A stretch of DNA of 64,000 nt from Tritonibacter mobilis (GCF_001681715.1 NZ_LNWY01000003.1:1-64000), one strand, 5' to 3'; counted from the stretch's first letter, positions 52,462 to 61,059 are shown. Numbers and translations: made by a program. Notes: a model not told the origin generated them from the sequence alone.

Positions 52462-52995
52462 TTAGTTGCGCGGGGCCTCGCCTCTCTCGCGTTCGCTGCG
52501 GGGTTTGCGGAAGCGGGCCACATGTTCCTTGACCTTCTCGGCAAAGGCGGCGCGCTCCTCGGGTGTCATCTTTTGCAGCTCAGCAATCCAGACCTCATGC
52601 ATAGTACTGCGAAACGCCTGCGCCGCGCGTGTTTGCGCCTCAATCCGGGCGTGCAGGGTGTCCACATCCAGCGGATCGCTCTGGATCACCTCCAGCAAGT
52701 CGTTCAGTTCCGCAAGCCGACGCTCAACAATATCACCATGCTTGCCACCGGCCATGTCGCGCAGGGCGCGGCGCTCATCACGGTCAAAGCTGCGATACAT
52801 CACCGCCCCGATGGCATCAGCAGCCGCAGGCGGTGGCGGCGCTTTGTGGCGGCGATGACCGGGGCCATCCTCGCGCAGGGCCGCCCCTGCCATGATGCCA
52901 ACCACGGCGAGGTTCCCCGCTAGGGACAGCGCAAACACCGCCTTCATCCAGCGGGGCATCCGCGACGCGCGTTTGGGTTCAGGTGTCTGTGTCAT
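52462..52995 (-). CDS. Periplasmic heavy-metal-sensor-like protein (CnrR/Spy type)
   Basis: The 177-residue protein has a short cytoplasmic start, one membrane helix ('AVFALSLAGNLAVVGIMAGAAL', residues 19-40) and a periplasmic helical domain. That domain has 'DRDERRALRDMAGGKHGDIVERRLAELNDLLEVIQSDPLDVDTLHARI' and 'MHEVWIAELQKMTPEERAAFAEKV', matching the metal-resistance (CnrR/ZraP-like) family. It overlaps the upstream membrane-protein gene by 4 bases and is the last gene of an ECF sigma operon. A role in sensing or chaperoning at the envelope is inferred. Confidence 0.85.
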   Translation of the reverse strand: MTQTPEPKRASRMPRWMKAVFALSLAGNLAVVGIMAGAALREDGPGHRRHKAPPPPAAADAIGAVMYRSFDRDERRALRDMAGGKHGDIVERRLAELNDLLEVIQSDPLDVDTLHARIEAQTRAAQAFRSTMHEVWIAELQKMTPEERAAFAEKVKEHVARFRKPRSERERGEAPRN

Positions 52996-53387
52996 TGCAA
53001 GTCCTCAGCCAGTACCGTGGCCAGATCAAAAGTTTCGTAAACCTCATAGTCAGAGGTCTCGCTGCCTGTCATCGCCAGCGTCTGCAACCCCGGTGCATCA
53101 AGCATCAGGTCCGGCGCATTGATGCCAAACCACAACCCGGTGCAGCTTGCGGCGACCAGACCGCCGACCGCCGGCCAGCCCCCGAGCGCGGCAACTAGCA
53201 ACGCAATTGGCCCTCGGCTCGCACGCTCGGGCGCACTCTCAAGCTGCCATTGCACCTGCTCGGTTGCGGCATCGGCAAGGATCGCCTGCATCAGCCGATC
53301 CGGCACCTCGGGGCGGGTCGCGCGCGCCTCTGCAAAGAGCGTATCGAGATCGTCGAACCCATCCCGCTGGTTGTGATGATCAGCCAT
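52992..53387 (-). CDS. Single-pass membrane protein, probable anti-sigma factor
   Basis: The 131-residue protein has a 60-residue acidic cytoplasmic part ('DDLDTLFAEARATRPEVPDRLMQAILADA'), one membrane helix ('ALLVAALGGWPAVGGLVAASCTGLWFGI') and a short periplasmic tail. It overlaps the ECF sigma gene by 8 bases and the metal-sensor-like gene by 4, the usual place for an anti-sigma factor. The zinc anti-sigma motif HxxxCxxC is absent, so it would be a non-zinc type. Function is inferred from context. Confidence 0.7.
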   Translation of the reverse strand: MADHHNQRDGFDDLDTLFAEARATRPEVPDRLMQAILADAATEQVQWQLESAPERASRGPIALLVAALGGWPAVGGLVAASCTGLWFGINAPDLMLDAPGLQTLAMTGSETSDYEVYETFDLATVLAEDLQ

Positions 53388-54000
53388 CTTGATACCCCAA
53401 TTCCTCGCGACGCCCGGCCAGTGCTTTGGCGAGGGTCCGTTTTCCTCGCGCGGTCAGGCTTTCCACGGCCTCCACGCTGATGTCCATGATCCCGGCGATT
53501 TCCGGGTTTGTCAGTTCCTCGATGTGGCGCAGCACCACCGCCTGACGCTGCCGCTCCGGCAAGGTCATAAGCGCCTCTTGCAACGCATCACGCCGCGCGC
53601 CCTCCTGCAGGGCCTCCGCCGCCCCTGCGGCCGGGTCTGGCGGTTCGGGGATGGCATCCAGATCCACATGACCGCCGCGCGCCTTGCGCTTGTGGTCGAT
53701 ACAGAGGTTCATCCCCACACGGTAGAGCCAAGTGGTCACCCGCGCCTCGCCCGAACGCCATTCGGGCGCGATCTTCCACAGCCGGATCATGGCCTCCTGG
53801 GTCACATCCTCCGCCTCGGCCCGGCTCCCCAGCACCCGTGTCGCCAGTGACAGCACCCGTGGAGCGAGCCTCCGGGTGAGTTCGGCCGCCACGGATGGAT
53901 CGCCATTGCCAAAGCGGACCAGCAACGCCTCATCGCTGGCCTCGGGATCCGACCGAGACGCCACCTGTCGCGCCTGCAGTCGCTGGCCCGCCTCGGTCAT
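53380..54000 (-). CDS. ECF-type RNA polymerase sigma factor
   Basis: From the ATG at 54000 (GGAG 5 bases upstream) the product is 206 residues. Region 2 is 'LATRVLGSRAEAEDVTQEAMIRLWKIAPEWRSGEARVTTWLYRVGMNLCIDHKRK' and region 4 is 'LMTLPERQRQAVVLRHIEELTNPEIAGIMDISVEAVESLTARGKRTLAKAL'. An earlier in-frame ATG at 54045 is possible; the one at 54102 would overlap the EF-hand gene. It is the second gene of the unit EF-hand, sigma, membrane protein, metal-sensor-like protein, and probably directs transcription of an envelope-stress regulon. Confidence 0.93.
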   Translation of the reverse strand: MTEAGQRLQARQVASRSDPEASDEALLVRFGNGDPSVAAELTRRLAPRVLSLATRVLGSRAEAEDVTQEAMIRLWKIAPEWRSGEARVTTWLYRVGMNLCIDHKRKARGGHVDLDAIPEPPDPAAGAAEALQEGARRDALQEALMTLPERQRQAVVLRHIEELTNPEIAGIMDISVEAVESLTARGKRTLAKALAGRREELGYQDG

Positions 54001-54070
54001 CGATGCTCCGCCCTTTGGCGGGAGCACCGGTTTTGTGGCACGCATATGCACTGTGTCGTTCGGATATGAT

Positions 54071-54580
54071 TTACTCCGATGCCTCGCCGTGACCTTGGCC
54101 ATGACGGGGTTTGTCCGGCCCGCCGCGATGATGCTGACGTTTTGTCACCGCTTCAATGATAGCCTGAGCCGTATCGAATTCCGCCTTGGAAATCGAGCCA
54201 TTGCCATCGGTATCTGCCTTTTCCAGCAAATTGAACGGGCCGCGGCGGCTGGGCATTTCTTCTGCGCTCAATGCACCATCGCCATCCTTGTCAAACCGCT
54301 CGATCATGGCAGCGGTGCGTTTTGCAGCGCGTTCCTGCGCCCGGGCGTTGAGTTCATCCGCGCTCAGCACGCCATCTCCATTTTGGTCCGCTTTGGCAAA
54401 CCGCTCTTGCCCGCGCGCTTCAAGCTCGTCACGTGTCAATGCGCCATCACCATTGGCGTCCAGCTGTTCGAATGTCGGCTTTTCGTGCCGTGGCCCGGCC
54501 CCTTGCTTTGCCAAAACCTGCGTTCCTGCCGCAGCAGTGGTCAGCGAAAGAAGGGTAGCAATCAGGATCTGTTTCTTCAT
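54071..54580 (-). CDS. Periplasmic EF-hand calcium-binding protein
   Basis: The 169-residue protein has a Sec signal peptide (first 24 residues, ending 'TQVLA') and four EF-hand loops: 'DANGDGALTRDE', 'DQNGDGVLSADE', 'DKDGDGALSAEE' and 'DTDGNGSISKAE'. Each has acidic residues at positions 1, 3, 5 and 12. The C-terminus is His/Gly-rich. It should bind calcium in the periplasm. It lies 70 bases upstream of the ECF sigma gene on the same strand and is probably part of the same operon, which suggests a calcium-linked envelope response. Confidence 0.92.
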   Translation of the reverse strand: MKKQILIATLLSLTTAAAGTQVLAKQGAGPRHEKPTFEQLDANGDGALTRDELEARGQERFAKADQNGDGVLSADELNARAQERAAKRTAAMIERFDKDGDGALSAEEMPSRRGPFNLLEKADTDGNGSISKAEFDTAQAIIEAVTKRQHHRGGPDKPRHGQGHGEASE

Positions 54581-54846
54581 AACATCGTTCCTTTATTGAG
54601 CCTCAGCAGCACCATGCTGCCCGATGTATGAGTAAAACGGCCCGCTCCCCGCTTTCCGTCGCATATTTGTGGATTTTTTCTATGTCCCTTTTGGAAAAGG
54701 ACTTTTAGTCAATTTCTCCACACCCGCGTCACCCGGTCACAGCGAAATAAATCTGTGATTTGCATATTTCGGTCTAATATTGAAATTAAGACGACCATTG
54801 CCATTCAGATTAAATCACACGGCGCGCATAGGTCACGGAGTATCAG

Positions 54847-55278
54847 ATGACAGACACGCAAGGCCTCACCCCGCAGAAGGCTCCGATCCATGAAGACCGC
54901 CCCACCAAACCTGCCCTGTGGAAGGGCTGGCGCGGGCGATGCCCCAAATGCGGCGAAGGCAAGCTGCTGCACAGCTACCTGAAGGTGAATGACAGCTGCT
55001 CCAACTGCGGCGAAGAATTCCACCACCACCGCGCCGATGACGGCCCGGCCTACCTGACGATTCTGATCGTGGGGCACCTGATGGCGCCCTTGATGCACTA
55101 TATGGCGTTTGAGTGGCGTCCCTCGCCCTGGGTCATGGCATCTGTGTTCTCGACCGGCTGTCTGGCGGCGTCGCTTTATCTGTTGCCGCATCTCAAAGGT
55201 GTGGTGGTCGCCTATCAATGGGCACGCCGGATGCATGGGTTTGACAAAACGTCAGAGCAAAAGGTATCGGCGGCCTGA
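54847..55278 (+). CDS. DUF983 membrane protein
   Basis: The 143-residue protein has two CxxC motifs in a zinc-ribbon-like N-terminus ('CPKCGEGKLLHSYLKVNDSCSNCGEEFHHHRADDGPAYL') followed by two membrane helices, the DUF983 pattern. Some members of the family are linked to cytochrome oxidase assembly, but function here is unknown. It is separated from the downstream Nudix gene by a stem-loop at 55321. An AT-rich promoter region of 266 bases lies upstream (54581-54846), with no other feature recognised. Confidence 0.9.
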   Translation: MTDTQGLTPQKAPIHEDRPTKPALWKGWRGRCPKCGEGKLLHSYLKVNDSCSNCGEEFHHHRADDGPAYLTILIVGHLMAPLMHYMAFEWRPSPWVMASVFSTGCLAASLYLLPHLKGVVVAYQWARRMHGFDKTSEQKVSAA

Positions 55279-55320
55279 TCCTGCCTCTTTCCTTTCCATG
55301 TTAAAGACGTGACACTGAGG

Positions 55321-55350
55321 ACGGCTCGCAGATTGCGGGCCGTTTTGTTC
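55321..55350 (+). terminator. Stem-loop terminator between DUF983 and Nudix genes
   Basis: ACGGC-T-CGCA and TGCG-G-GCCGT pair with a 3-base loop, and TTTTGTTC follows. It lies 42 bases after the DUF983 stop and 19 bases before the Nudix start codon, so it may also act as attenuator of the Nudix gene. Confidence 0.65.
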
Positions 55351-55368
55351 ATTTCGGAGGCCGCAGCG

Positions 55369-56097
55369 ATGACACAGATTGGTGAACGCGAAGCACGGGT
55401 CGACAAGACCGCGATTCGCAATGCTGCCACGGTGATCGTGGTGCGCGACGGTGACAGCGATGACCCAAGGGTGCTGATGGGGCAGCGCGGTGCCAAGGCG
55501 GCCTTTATGCCCAACAAATTCGTCTTCCCCGGTGGCGCGATGGATGCAGGCGACCGCGAGATCGCCTTGGGCGGTGACATCGCCGAACCCTGCCGGGGCC
55601 GCCTGCAGGCGGATGGTGGTGCGGATGTGTGGCGCGCACTTTGTGTGGCGGCCGCGCGTGAGTTGTGGGAGGAAACCGGCCTGATCCTTGGCCAGCGCGG
55701 GACATGGGATGACGCGGTGCCTGATGATTGGCAGAGCTTTGCCGCGACGGGTCACCTGCCCGATGCCTCGGCGCTGACATTTGTGTTTCGCGCCCTCACC
55801 CCGCCCGGACGCCCGCGCCGGTTTGATGCCCGGTTCTTTCTGGTGGAGGCCGAAGCGCTGGTGGGCGATCTCGATGATTTCTCCCGCGCCTCGGACGAGC
55901 TGTCGCATCTGCAATGGATCCCGCTCAGTCAGGTGCGCAGCTTTGATCTGCCCTTCATCACCGAAGTGGTGCTGGCAGAGGTCACCGCCAATCTGCGCAG
56001 CGAGACCCCGCCGGAAAGCACACCCTTTTTCTGCAATGACGACGAAGAGAGCCTGTTTCTGCGCTTGCACGGCCGTCCGATGTCACGGGCAGACTGA
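55369..56097 (+). CDS. Nudix hydrolase
   Basis: From the ATG at 55369 (GGAGG 8 bases upstream) the product is 242 residues. The Nudix motif core is 'AAARELWEETGLI' near residue 95-105; the glutamate that usually lies 8 residues before RE is replaced by Arg, as in NUDT7/CoA-type relatives. Other family parts are 'VLMGQRGAKAAFMPNKFVFPGGAMDAGD' and 'FDARFFLVEAEAL'. Members hydrolyse nucleoside diphosphate-linked compounds; the substrate here is unknown. Confidence 0.9.
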   Translation: MTQIGEREARVDKTAIRNAATVIVVRDGDSDDPRVLMGQRGAKAAFMPNKFVFPGGAMDAGDREIALGGDIAEPCRGRLQADGGADVWRALCVAAARELWEETGLILGQRGTWDDAVPDDWQSFAATGHLPDASALTFVFRALTPPGRPRRFDARFFLVEAEALVGDLDDFSRASDELSHLQWIPLSQVRSFDLPFITEVVLAEVTANLRSETPPESTPFFCNDDEESLFLRLHGRPMSRAD

Positions 56098-56180
56098 GCG
56101 CGGCGGTGAACCCGCAGATGAGGGGGCCTCCCGCGCCCTCGGCTGCGCCCCTTTTATCAAAGGGTCACCGCCAATCGGTC

Positions 56181-56247
56181 TTGGGCCCGGCAGCCTGCCC
56201 TGAGGGCAGGCTGCGGCACCGCGCGGCACGCGCGGTGCCCGGCCCAA
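56181..56247. repeat. Branched palindrome with two perfect hairpins
   Basis: An outer stem (TTGGG and CCGG pairing with CCGG and CCCAA, one bulged C) encloses two perfect hairpins. The first is CAGCCTGCCC-TGA-GGGCAGGCTG (56191-56213) and the second GGCACCGCGCG-GCA-CGCGCGGTGCC (56215-56239). The layout matches the element at 35676-35740. It lies between the convergent Nudix and EamA genes, a 252-base gap with no gene. Confidence 0.7.
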
Positions 56248-56349
56248 CGGGAGCGCTGTGCTTCCCGATAGGGAAGACTGCAGCGACGGGCGGGAGCCTC
56301 CCCGACCCTAACGTGTCTCGCTGAGGTGATTTGAATCAGACTCTCAACT

Positions 56350-57252
56350 TCAAAGAGCGAGGATCAGGGCAAGGATCGACAGCACCAAGAGCGCCATGCC
56401 GATGATCTCGCGGCGGGTGACGTCTTCTTTGAAGAACACCAGCGACGCGAGCAGCGACAATAGCAACTCCACCTGCCCCAGTGCTTTGACGTAGGCTGCA
56501 TTTTGCAAGGTGAAGGCAAGAAACCAGCAAAACGACCCGCCCATGCTGGTCAGCCCCACCCAGACCGCCACCCGGCGCGCGGCCCAAACGCGGGCGATCT
56601 GGCCCGGATCGCGCAGCACCAGCCAGACCAGCATCATCGCGGTCTGCAAACAGACCACCACGCCCAGCGTCACCGCCGCACGCAGCACCGCGTCCGGCTC
56701 GAGCAATTGCAATGATGCGCCACGGTAACTTACCGCGGAAAAGGCAAAAAGCACCCCCGATCCAAGCCCGAGGAGCGGTGCCCGTCCGGTGAGTTGCCGC
56801 CAGATCCCCTTGGGGCCGTCCTTGGTTTTTGAGAGCACCAGCACCGCCGCCAATCCGATCAGGATCGCCAGCCAACCAAGTGGAGAGACCTCGTCGCCCA
56901 GAACCACCAGCCCGACGATGGCCGTCTGGATCACCTCGGTTTTCTTAAAGGTTATGCCCACCGCAAAATTGCGCTCCTTAAAGAGCGCCACGACGCAGAC
57001 CGTGGCGAGAATTTGCGACAGGCCTCCGATGGTAGCAAAGCCCCAGAACCGCGCGCTCAGCGCTGGCAATTCAGCCCCGGTGGCCGCCACATAAGCCCAG
57101 AGCAGCAACAGGATCAGCGGCGCGGAATAGACGAAACGCGAAAACGTGGCGCCTGCCGCGCTCAGGGTTACGCTGCTCAGCACCTTTTGCAGCATAAAGC
57201 GCACGGTCTGAAAACTGGCGGCAGCGAGGGTGACGGGAATCCAGAGAGGCAT
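56350..57252 (-). CDS. EamA/DMT-family transporter
   Basis: The 300-residue inner-membrane protein has 10 predicted helices in two EamA repeats ('WIPVTLAAASFQTVRFMLQK' at the start and 'LASLVFFKEDVTRREIIGMALLVLSILALIL' at the end). The motif 'GITFKKTEVIQTAIVGLVVLGDEVSPLGWLAILIGLAAVLVLS' is typical of drug/metabolite transporters. The substrate is unknown. It lies 46 bases downstream of the desaturase gene and may be co-transcribed with it. Confidence 0.87.
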   Translation of the reverse strand: MPLWIPVTLAAASFQTVRFMLQKVLSSVTLSAAGATFSRFVYSAPLILLLLWAYVAATGAELPALSARFWGFATIGGLSQILATVCVVALFKERNFAVGITFKKTEVIQTAIVGLVVLGDEVSPLGWLAILIGLAAVLVLSKTKDGPKGIWRQLTGRAPLLGLGSGVLFAFSAVSYRGASLQLLEPDAVLRAAVTLGVVVCLQTAMMLVWLVLRDPGQIARVWAARRVAVWVGLTSMGGSFCWFLAFTLQNAAYVKALGQVELLLSLLASLVFFKEDVTRREIIGMALLVLSILALILAL

Positions 57253-57298
57253 CGGGCAACCTTTACAGTATACTATCGCATACCGCCCTTATGCGCCT

Positions 57299-58300
57299 TT
57301 ACTCAGAGGATTTCCAGAGCGGATGTGGCACCGGATCTTTGGCGCGGAAGGCAAACTGGCGAAACACGCTGGCATAGCTTGGCAGCACATAGCCGTCGTT
57401 TCTTTGCCGAAATCTGCTGCGATGCTCATGATAAAGGCGTGGCAGCCGGTGCCAGGGTACGCCGGGGTAGAGATGATGCACAATATGGAGATTGTTGTTC
57501 AGGAACAGAAATCCCAGCACTGCGCCCAATACGCCCCGCCCTTCGACGATCGCGGTCCGGCCATGCATATCTGCGTGGGCGCGATGTTCCAGATAGGTGC
57601 GGATCTTGAGCAGCGCGAGCCCCATATAGGCCGCCCCAAGATAGGCCAGCAAGGACATCGCGGAAAGACTGACGAGCCACAACACGAGCGCCGTTCCAAT
57701 CCCATGCAAGGCCCAGTCCCGCTTGATGCCCGGCACGCCGTCCCGCGCAAGGTGCCAGTCGGTCTTCATAAAACACACCTGCCCGATCAGCGGCCCCAAC
57801 AGGATCCGCCCCAAGAGCGTATTGTTCACTCGCAAAAGATTTTGCCGCCATGCCGGCAAGCTTGCCCAGATCCGGGGATCCTGAAAGTTGCTCTCCGGAT
57901 CATCATATGGATCGGTAAGGTTTTCGTCCCGGTGATGCTCCAGATGCGTGTCGCGAAAGCGGCCATAGGGCACACAGAGATTGAGCGGCAGGAACACAAG
58001 CGCCTCGTTCAGGGACCGACTGCGGAACGGGTGGCCATGCAGCACCTCATGACAGAGCGAGGAATGCAGCGCCACCATCAGCCCAGCCCCCATCACCGCC
58101 AAGGTTTGCGAGATCTGCGCCAGCCCAAAAACCGCCCCGGCCCAGAGTAGATAGCAAACCACGATCAGCAGGAAGGTCCCCCATTCCGGGTGCTGCGGCA
58201 GCGCGGCCTTGGCCTCCGCTGTTGCCGGATCGAGGTCCGGCGCAATCAGTGGCAGGGCCACCGTCTGGTCGTCCAGTTCTATGGCGCTCATGTCATGCAT
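57299..58300 (-). CDS. Membrane fatty acid desaturase
   Basis: The 333-residue protein has the three histidine boxes of membrane di-iron desaturases, 'HSSLCHEVLHGH', 'DTHLEHHRDE' and 'NNLHIVHHLYPGVPWHRL', among about four membrane helices. It may desaturate fatty acids or hydroxylate or desaturate another lipid-like substrate such as a carotenoid. The ATG at 58300 overlaps the upstream DUF2061 stop by 8 bases; a second ATG at 58291 is possible. The regulator at 58604, divergent from this unit, is the likely controller. Confidence 0.92.
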   Translation of the reverse strand: MHDMSAIELDDQTVALPLIAPDLDPATAEAKAALPQHPEWGTFLLIVVCYLLWAGAVFGLAQISQTLAVMGAGLMVALHSSLCHEVLHGHPFRSRSLNEALVFLPLNLCVPYGRFRDTHLEHHRDENLTDPYDDPESNFQDPRIWASLPAWRQNLLRVNNTLLGRILLGPLIGQVCFMKTDWHLARDGVPGIKRDWALHGIGTALVLWLVSLSAMSLLAYLGAAYMGLALLKIRTYLEHRAHADMHGRTAIVEGRGVLGAVLGFLFLNNNLHIVHHLYPGVPWHRLPRLYHEHRSRFRQRNDGYVLPSYASVFRQFAFRAKDPVPHPLWKSSE

Positions 58301-58499
58301 GGTGCCGCCCCCAACGGATGCCAGCCCAAACGCGTTCGTAAATTAGATAGGTTGTGAACCCCAGCGCGGTGTTGATCCCGGCCATCAGGCCCCCTGCGCT
58401 GAATGACCCGGTGGCGACAAAACCCACCACGGTCATTGAGATCAGCCCAATCACATTCCACACAACAGCCTTCACGAGGGAGCGCCCGCGCGTTTCCAT
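58293..58499 (-). CDS. DUF2061 small membrane protein
   Basis: The 68-residue protein has two membrane helices ('KAVVWNVIGLISMTVVGFVATG' and 'AGGLMAGINTALGFTTYLIYERVW') and the family end 'RVWAGIRWGRHHA', matching DUF2061. It is the first gene of the desaturase unit, with translational coupling to the desaturase. The function is unknown. Its start is 104 bases from the divergent regulator's start. Confidence 0.85.
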   Translation of the reverse strand: METRGRSLVKAVVWNVIGLISMTVVGFVATGSFSAGGLMAGINTALGFTTYLIYERVWAGIRWGRHHA

Positions 58500-58586
58500 A
58501 AGTCCTCCGATGTTTGATATGCACTCAGGCTAGGCGATCCGCAGGCTGTGCGAAATTCTGTATGTGATTAACAAAACTCATCAGAT

Positions 58587-58600
58587 GTGATATTTGTCAC
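58587..58600. promoter_or_regulatory. Palindrome in the divergent promoter of the XRE regulator
   Basis: GTGA-N6-TCAC (58587-58600) is a perfect short palindrome 3 bases upstream of the regulator's ATG. A related half GTGATTAAC lies at 58564. Autoregulation by the regulator is inferred. No ribosome site fits between it and the ATG. Confidence 0.5.
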
Positions 58601-58603
58601 CAT

Positions 58604-59467
58604 ATGAGGGAAAATATCGACAAGCGTCTGCGTGCGACGCAGTTCCGCGACCGCCTGAACCGCGCGCTGCGCGACAGCAGCCTGAGCCAGAGCGCGCTGG
58701 CGCGGGCCACTGGCGTGGATCGTTCTACCATTTCGCAGCTCCTGACCGATGAGGGTGCGCGTTTGCCCAATGCGCATGTGGTTGGGGCCTGTGCAACTGC
58801 GCTCGGCGTGTCGGCGGACTGGCTGCTCAGCCTGTCGGATCGGCCCGAAAGCGCGGCGGAACTGCTGGCGTCCTCGATTGCCATGACCGAAGCGCCCCGC
58901 GCGCTGGTGGATGAGCGCATCTATGAATGGCACCGCGAGGCAGCGGGGTACAAAATCCGCCATGTGCCTGCGACCCTGCCGGATATGCTAAAAACCCGCG
59001 CGGTGCTGGAATGGGAATATGCGCCACATTTGGGCCGCACTGCCGATCAGGCCATCGGGGCATCCGAGGATCGGCTGGCATGGATGCGGCAATCAGGGTC
59101 GGATTATGAGATCGCGATGCCGATCTACGAGATCGACAGTTTTGCCAAAGGCGTTGGCTATTACGAGGAGCTTTCTGCCGAGATCAGAATCGAACAGCTG
59201 GAGCATCTGGAACGGCTGACCACGCAGCTTTACCCACGGTTGCGGATCTATCTCTATGATGCCAAACGGCTGTACTCCTCGCCGCTGACGATTTTTGGCC
59301 CGCTCTTATGCGTGTTTTACGCGGGCAGTCACTACATGGCGTTTCGCGACCGTGAACGGGTGGAGACCTATACTGGCCATTTTGACCGGCTGGTGCGCGA
59401 GGCCGATATCACCGCCCGACAAATGCCCCGACGCGTCGGCGCCTTGAGGGCGCAGATCGGGCATTGA
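58604..59467 (+). CDS. XRE-type regulator with a large C-terminal domain
   Basis: The 287-residue protein has an N-terminal helix-turn-helix ('FRDRLNRALRDSSLSQSALARATGVDRSTISQLLTDEGARLPNAHVVGACATALGVSADWLLSLSD', residues 14-79). The remaining 200 residues ('WEYAPHLGRTADQAIGASEDRLAWMRQ', 'PLLCVFYAGSHYMAFRDRERVETYTGHFDRLVREADI') are not a known S24 or cupin domain. They may bind a ligand or another protein. The gene is divergent from DUF2061-desaturase, which is its likely target. Confidence 0.87.
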   Translation: MRENIDKRLRATQFRDRLNRALRDSSLSQSALARATGVDRSTISQLLTDEGARLPNAHVVGACATALGVSADWLLSLSDRPESAAELLASSIAMTEAPRALVDERIYEWHREAAGYKIRHVPATLPDMLKTRAVLEWEYAPHLGRTADQAIGASEDRLAWMRQSGSDYEIAMPIYEIDSFAKGVGYYEELSAEIRIEQLEHLERLTTQLYPRLRIYLYDAKRLYSSPLTIFGPLLCVFYAGSHYMAFRDRERVETYTGHFDRLVREADITARQMPRRVGALRAQIGH

Positions 59468-59583
59468 TCCATGTAATCCGGTAGGACCACCCGGGGGAGG
59501 CTCAGTCCGGGCCTTTGGCCCGAACCCTGATCTCGTTGTCGCAGGTGAGTGTGCACATGCATCGCCCCAGCACAGCGCCTGAA

Positions 59584-61059
59584 CTAACGCGGTGCCCCAA
59601 TGGCGCGGCCCAAACCTTCGGGGGCAGGCAAAGCGGCATGCGCCTCAGCAATCCGTGTCAGATTGGCCTCGATCTGCGCGGCAGGCGGGGCGGAGCGGCG
59701 GGTTTTAAGGTCCACATGCAACAGCATATGCTCCGCCGTCGCCAACAGTCGCTCCCCCTCATACATCTCGTGCCAGAGGTGCATTTTTTTGCCAGCGCCC
59801 ATAATGACCCGCGTCTTGACCTGAATGGGGTCGCCCGCGTGAACCTCGTCGATGTGGCGAATATGGGTCTCGGCGGTGAAATAGCTGCCGCCAGAGGCGA
59901 TATACTCGGCATCACAGCCGATGATCTCCATCAGCCGGTCGGTGGATTGCGCAAAGGCATCCAGATAGCGGCTCTCGGTCATATGTCCGTTGTAATCGGT
60001 CCAGTCGAGCGGCACCACGCGGCTCTGGGTGAGGATCGGTTGGCTGATATCCGCAACCTCATCGAGACTGCGTGCAAGACCCGCCTCGGACATGCGCGCC
60101 GCATCATGGGCGTTCTGAAGCGCTCCTGCGCCCCAGTCATTTGCGCCCAGTGCCCGCATCATCCCAACAAGGTTGTCGTCGCGAATACGCTCCAGCTCGC
60201 GAATGGAATGCTGCCCGGATTGCGCATCGGATTGCCCCGCAATCAGATCAACCAGCGCGTCATTATATTCCGGCACATCCATCAGCTTGGTCCACGGCCA
60301 GCTGAGGCACGGCCCAAACTGCGCGAGGAAGTGCTTCATCCCAGCTTCCCCACCGGCGATACGATAGGTTTCAAACAGACCCATCTGCGCCCAGCGGATG
60401 CCAAAGCCATAGCGGATCGCATTGTCGAGTTCCTCGGTGGTGGCGATGCCATCCTTCACAAGCCACAGCGCCTCGCGCCAGACGGCCTCCAGCAGGCGAT
60501 CCGCCACATGGGCATCGATCTCTTTTTTGAGATGCAGGGAATACATGCCAATCGCGCTGATGATCTCCTTGGCCTTGGCGATCACCTCAGGCGTGTTCAC
60601 ATCGGTGGTGACCACCTCCACCAGCGGCATCAGGTAGACCGGGTTGAACGGATGCGCGACCACGATCTGCGCGGCGTTTGTGAACCCGTCCTGCAGTTGC
60701 GAGGGTTTATAGCCCGAGGTCGATGAGCCAATGACCGCGCCCGGCGGCACATGCGCCTGCAATTCGCCGTAAACCTTTTGCTTCAGGTCGAGCCGCTCTG
60801 GCACGCTTTCCTGCACCCAGTCGACCCCTTGCACGGCCGCCTCGATTGTGGCGTGAAACGTCAGCGCACCTTCTGGCGGCAAGGCCACATTCCCCAGCCC
60901 CGGCAGGCTACGGCGTGCGTTGGCCAGTACGTCGCTGATCTTGCGCTCCGCCTCTGGGTCCGGGTCAAACACCCGTACATCCCAACCATTGAGCAGAAAC
61001 CGCGCGGCCCAGCCGCCGCCTATCACTCCGCCGCCCAGTACCGCCGCCGTTTTTGTCAT
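59584..61059 (-). CDS. lcdH: Carnitine 3-dehydrogenase fused to betainyl-CoA thioesterase
   Basis: The N-terminal 320 residues are a 3-hydroxyacyl-CoA-dehydrogenase-like domain ('AAVLGGGVIGGGWAARFLLNGWDVRVFDPD', 'VVAHPFNPVYLMPLVEVV') that oxidises L-carnitine to 3-dehydrocarnitine. Residues 330-470 form a hotdog thioesterase ('LDWTDYNGHMTESRYLDAFAQSTDRLMEIIG') that would release glycine betaine from betainyl-CoA. This fused form (491 residues) is known in alphaproteobacteria. With the BKACE enzyme upstream the operon covers the whole conversion of carnitine to glycine betaine. Confidence 0.93.
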   Translation of the reverse strand: MTKTAAVLGGGVIGGGWAARFLLNGWDVRVFDPDPEAERKISDVLANARRSLPGLGNVALPPEGALTFHATIEAAVQGVDWVQESVPERLDLKQKVYGELQAHVPPGAVIGSSTSGYKPSQLQDGFTNAAQIVVAHPFNPVYLMPLVEVVTTDVNTPEVIAKAKEIISAIGMYSLHLKKEIDAHVADRLLEAVWREALWLVKDGIATTEELDNAIRYGFGIRWAQMGLFETYRIAGGEAGMKHFLAQFGPCLSWPWTKLMDVPEYNDALVDLIAGQSDAQSGQHSIRELERIRDDNLVGMMRALGANDWGAGALQNAHDAARMSEAGLARSLDEVADISQPILTQSRVVPLDWTDYNGHMTESRYLDAFAQSTDRLMEIIGCDAEYIASGGSYFTAETHIRHIDEVHAGDPIQVKTRVIMGAGKKMHLWHEMYEGERLLATAEHMLLHVDLKTRRSAPPAAQIEANLTRIAEAHAALPAPEGLGRAIGAPR

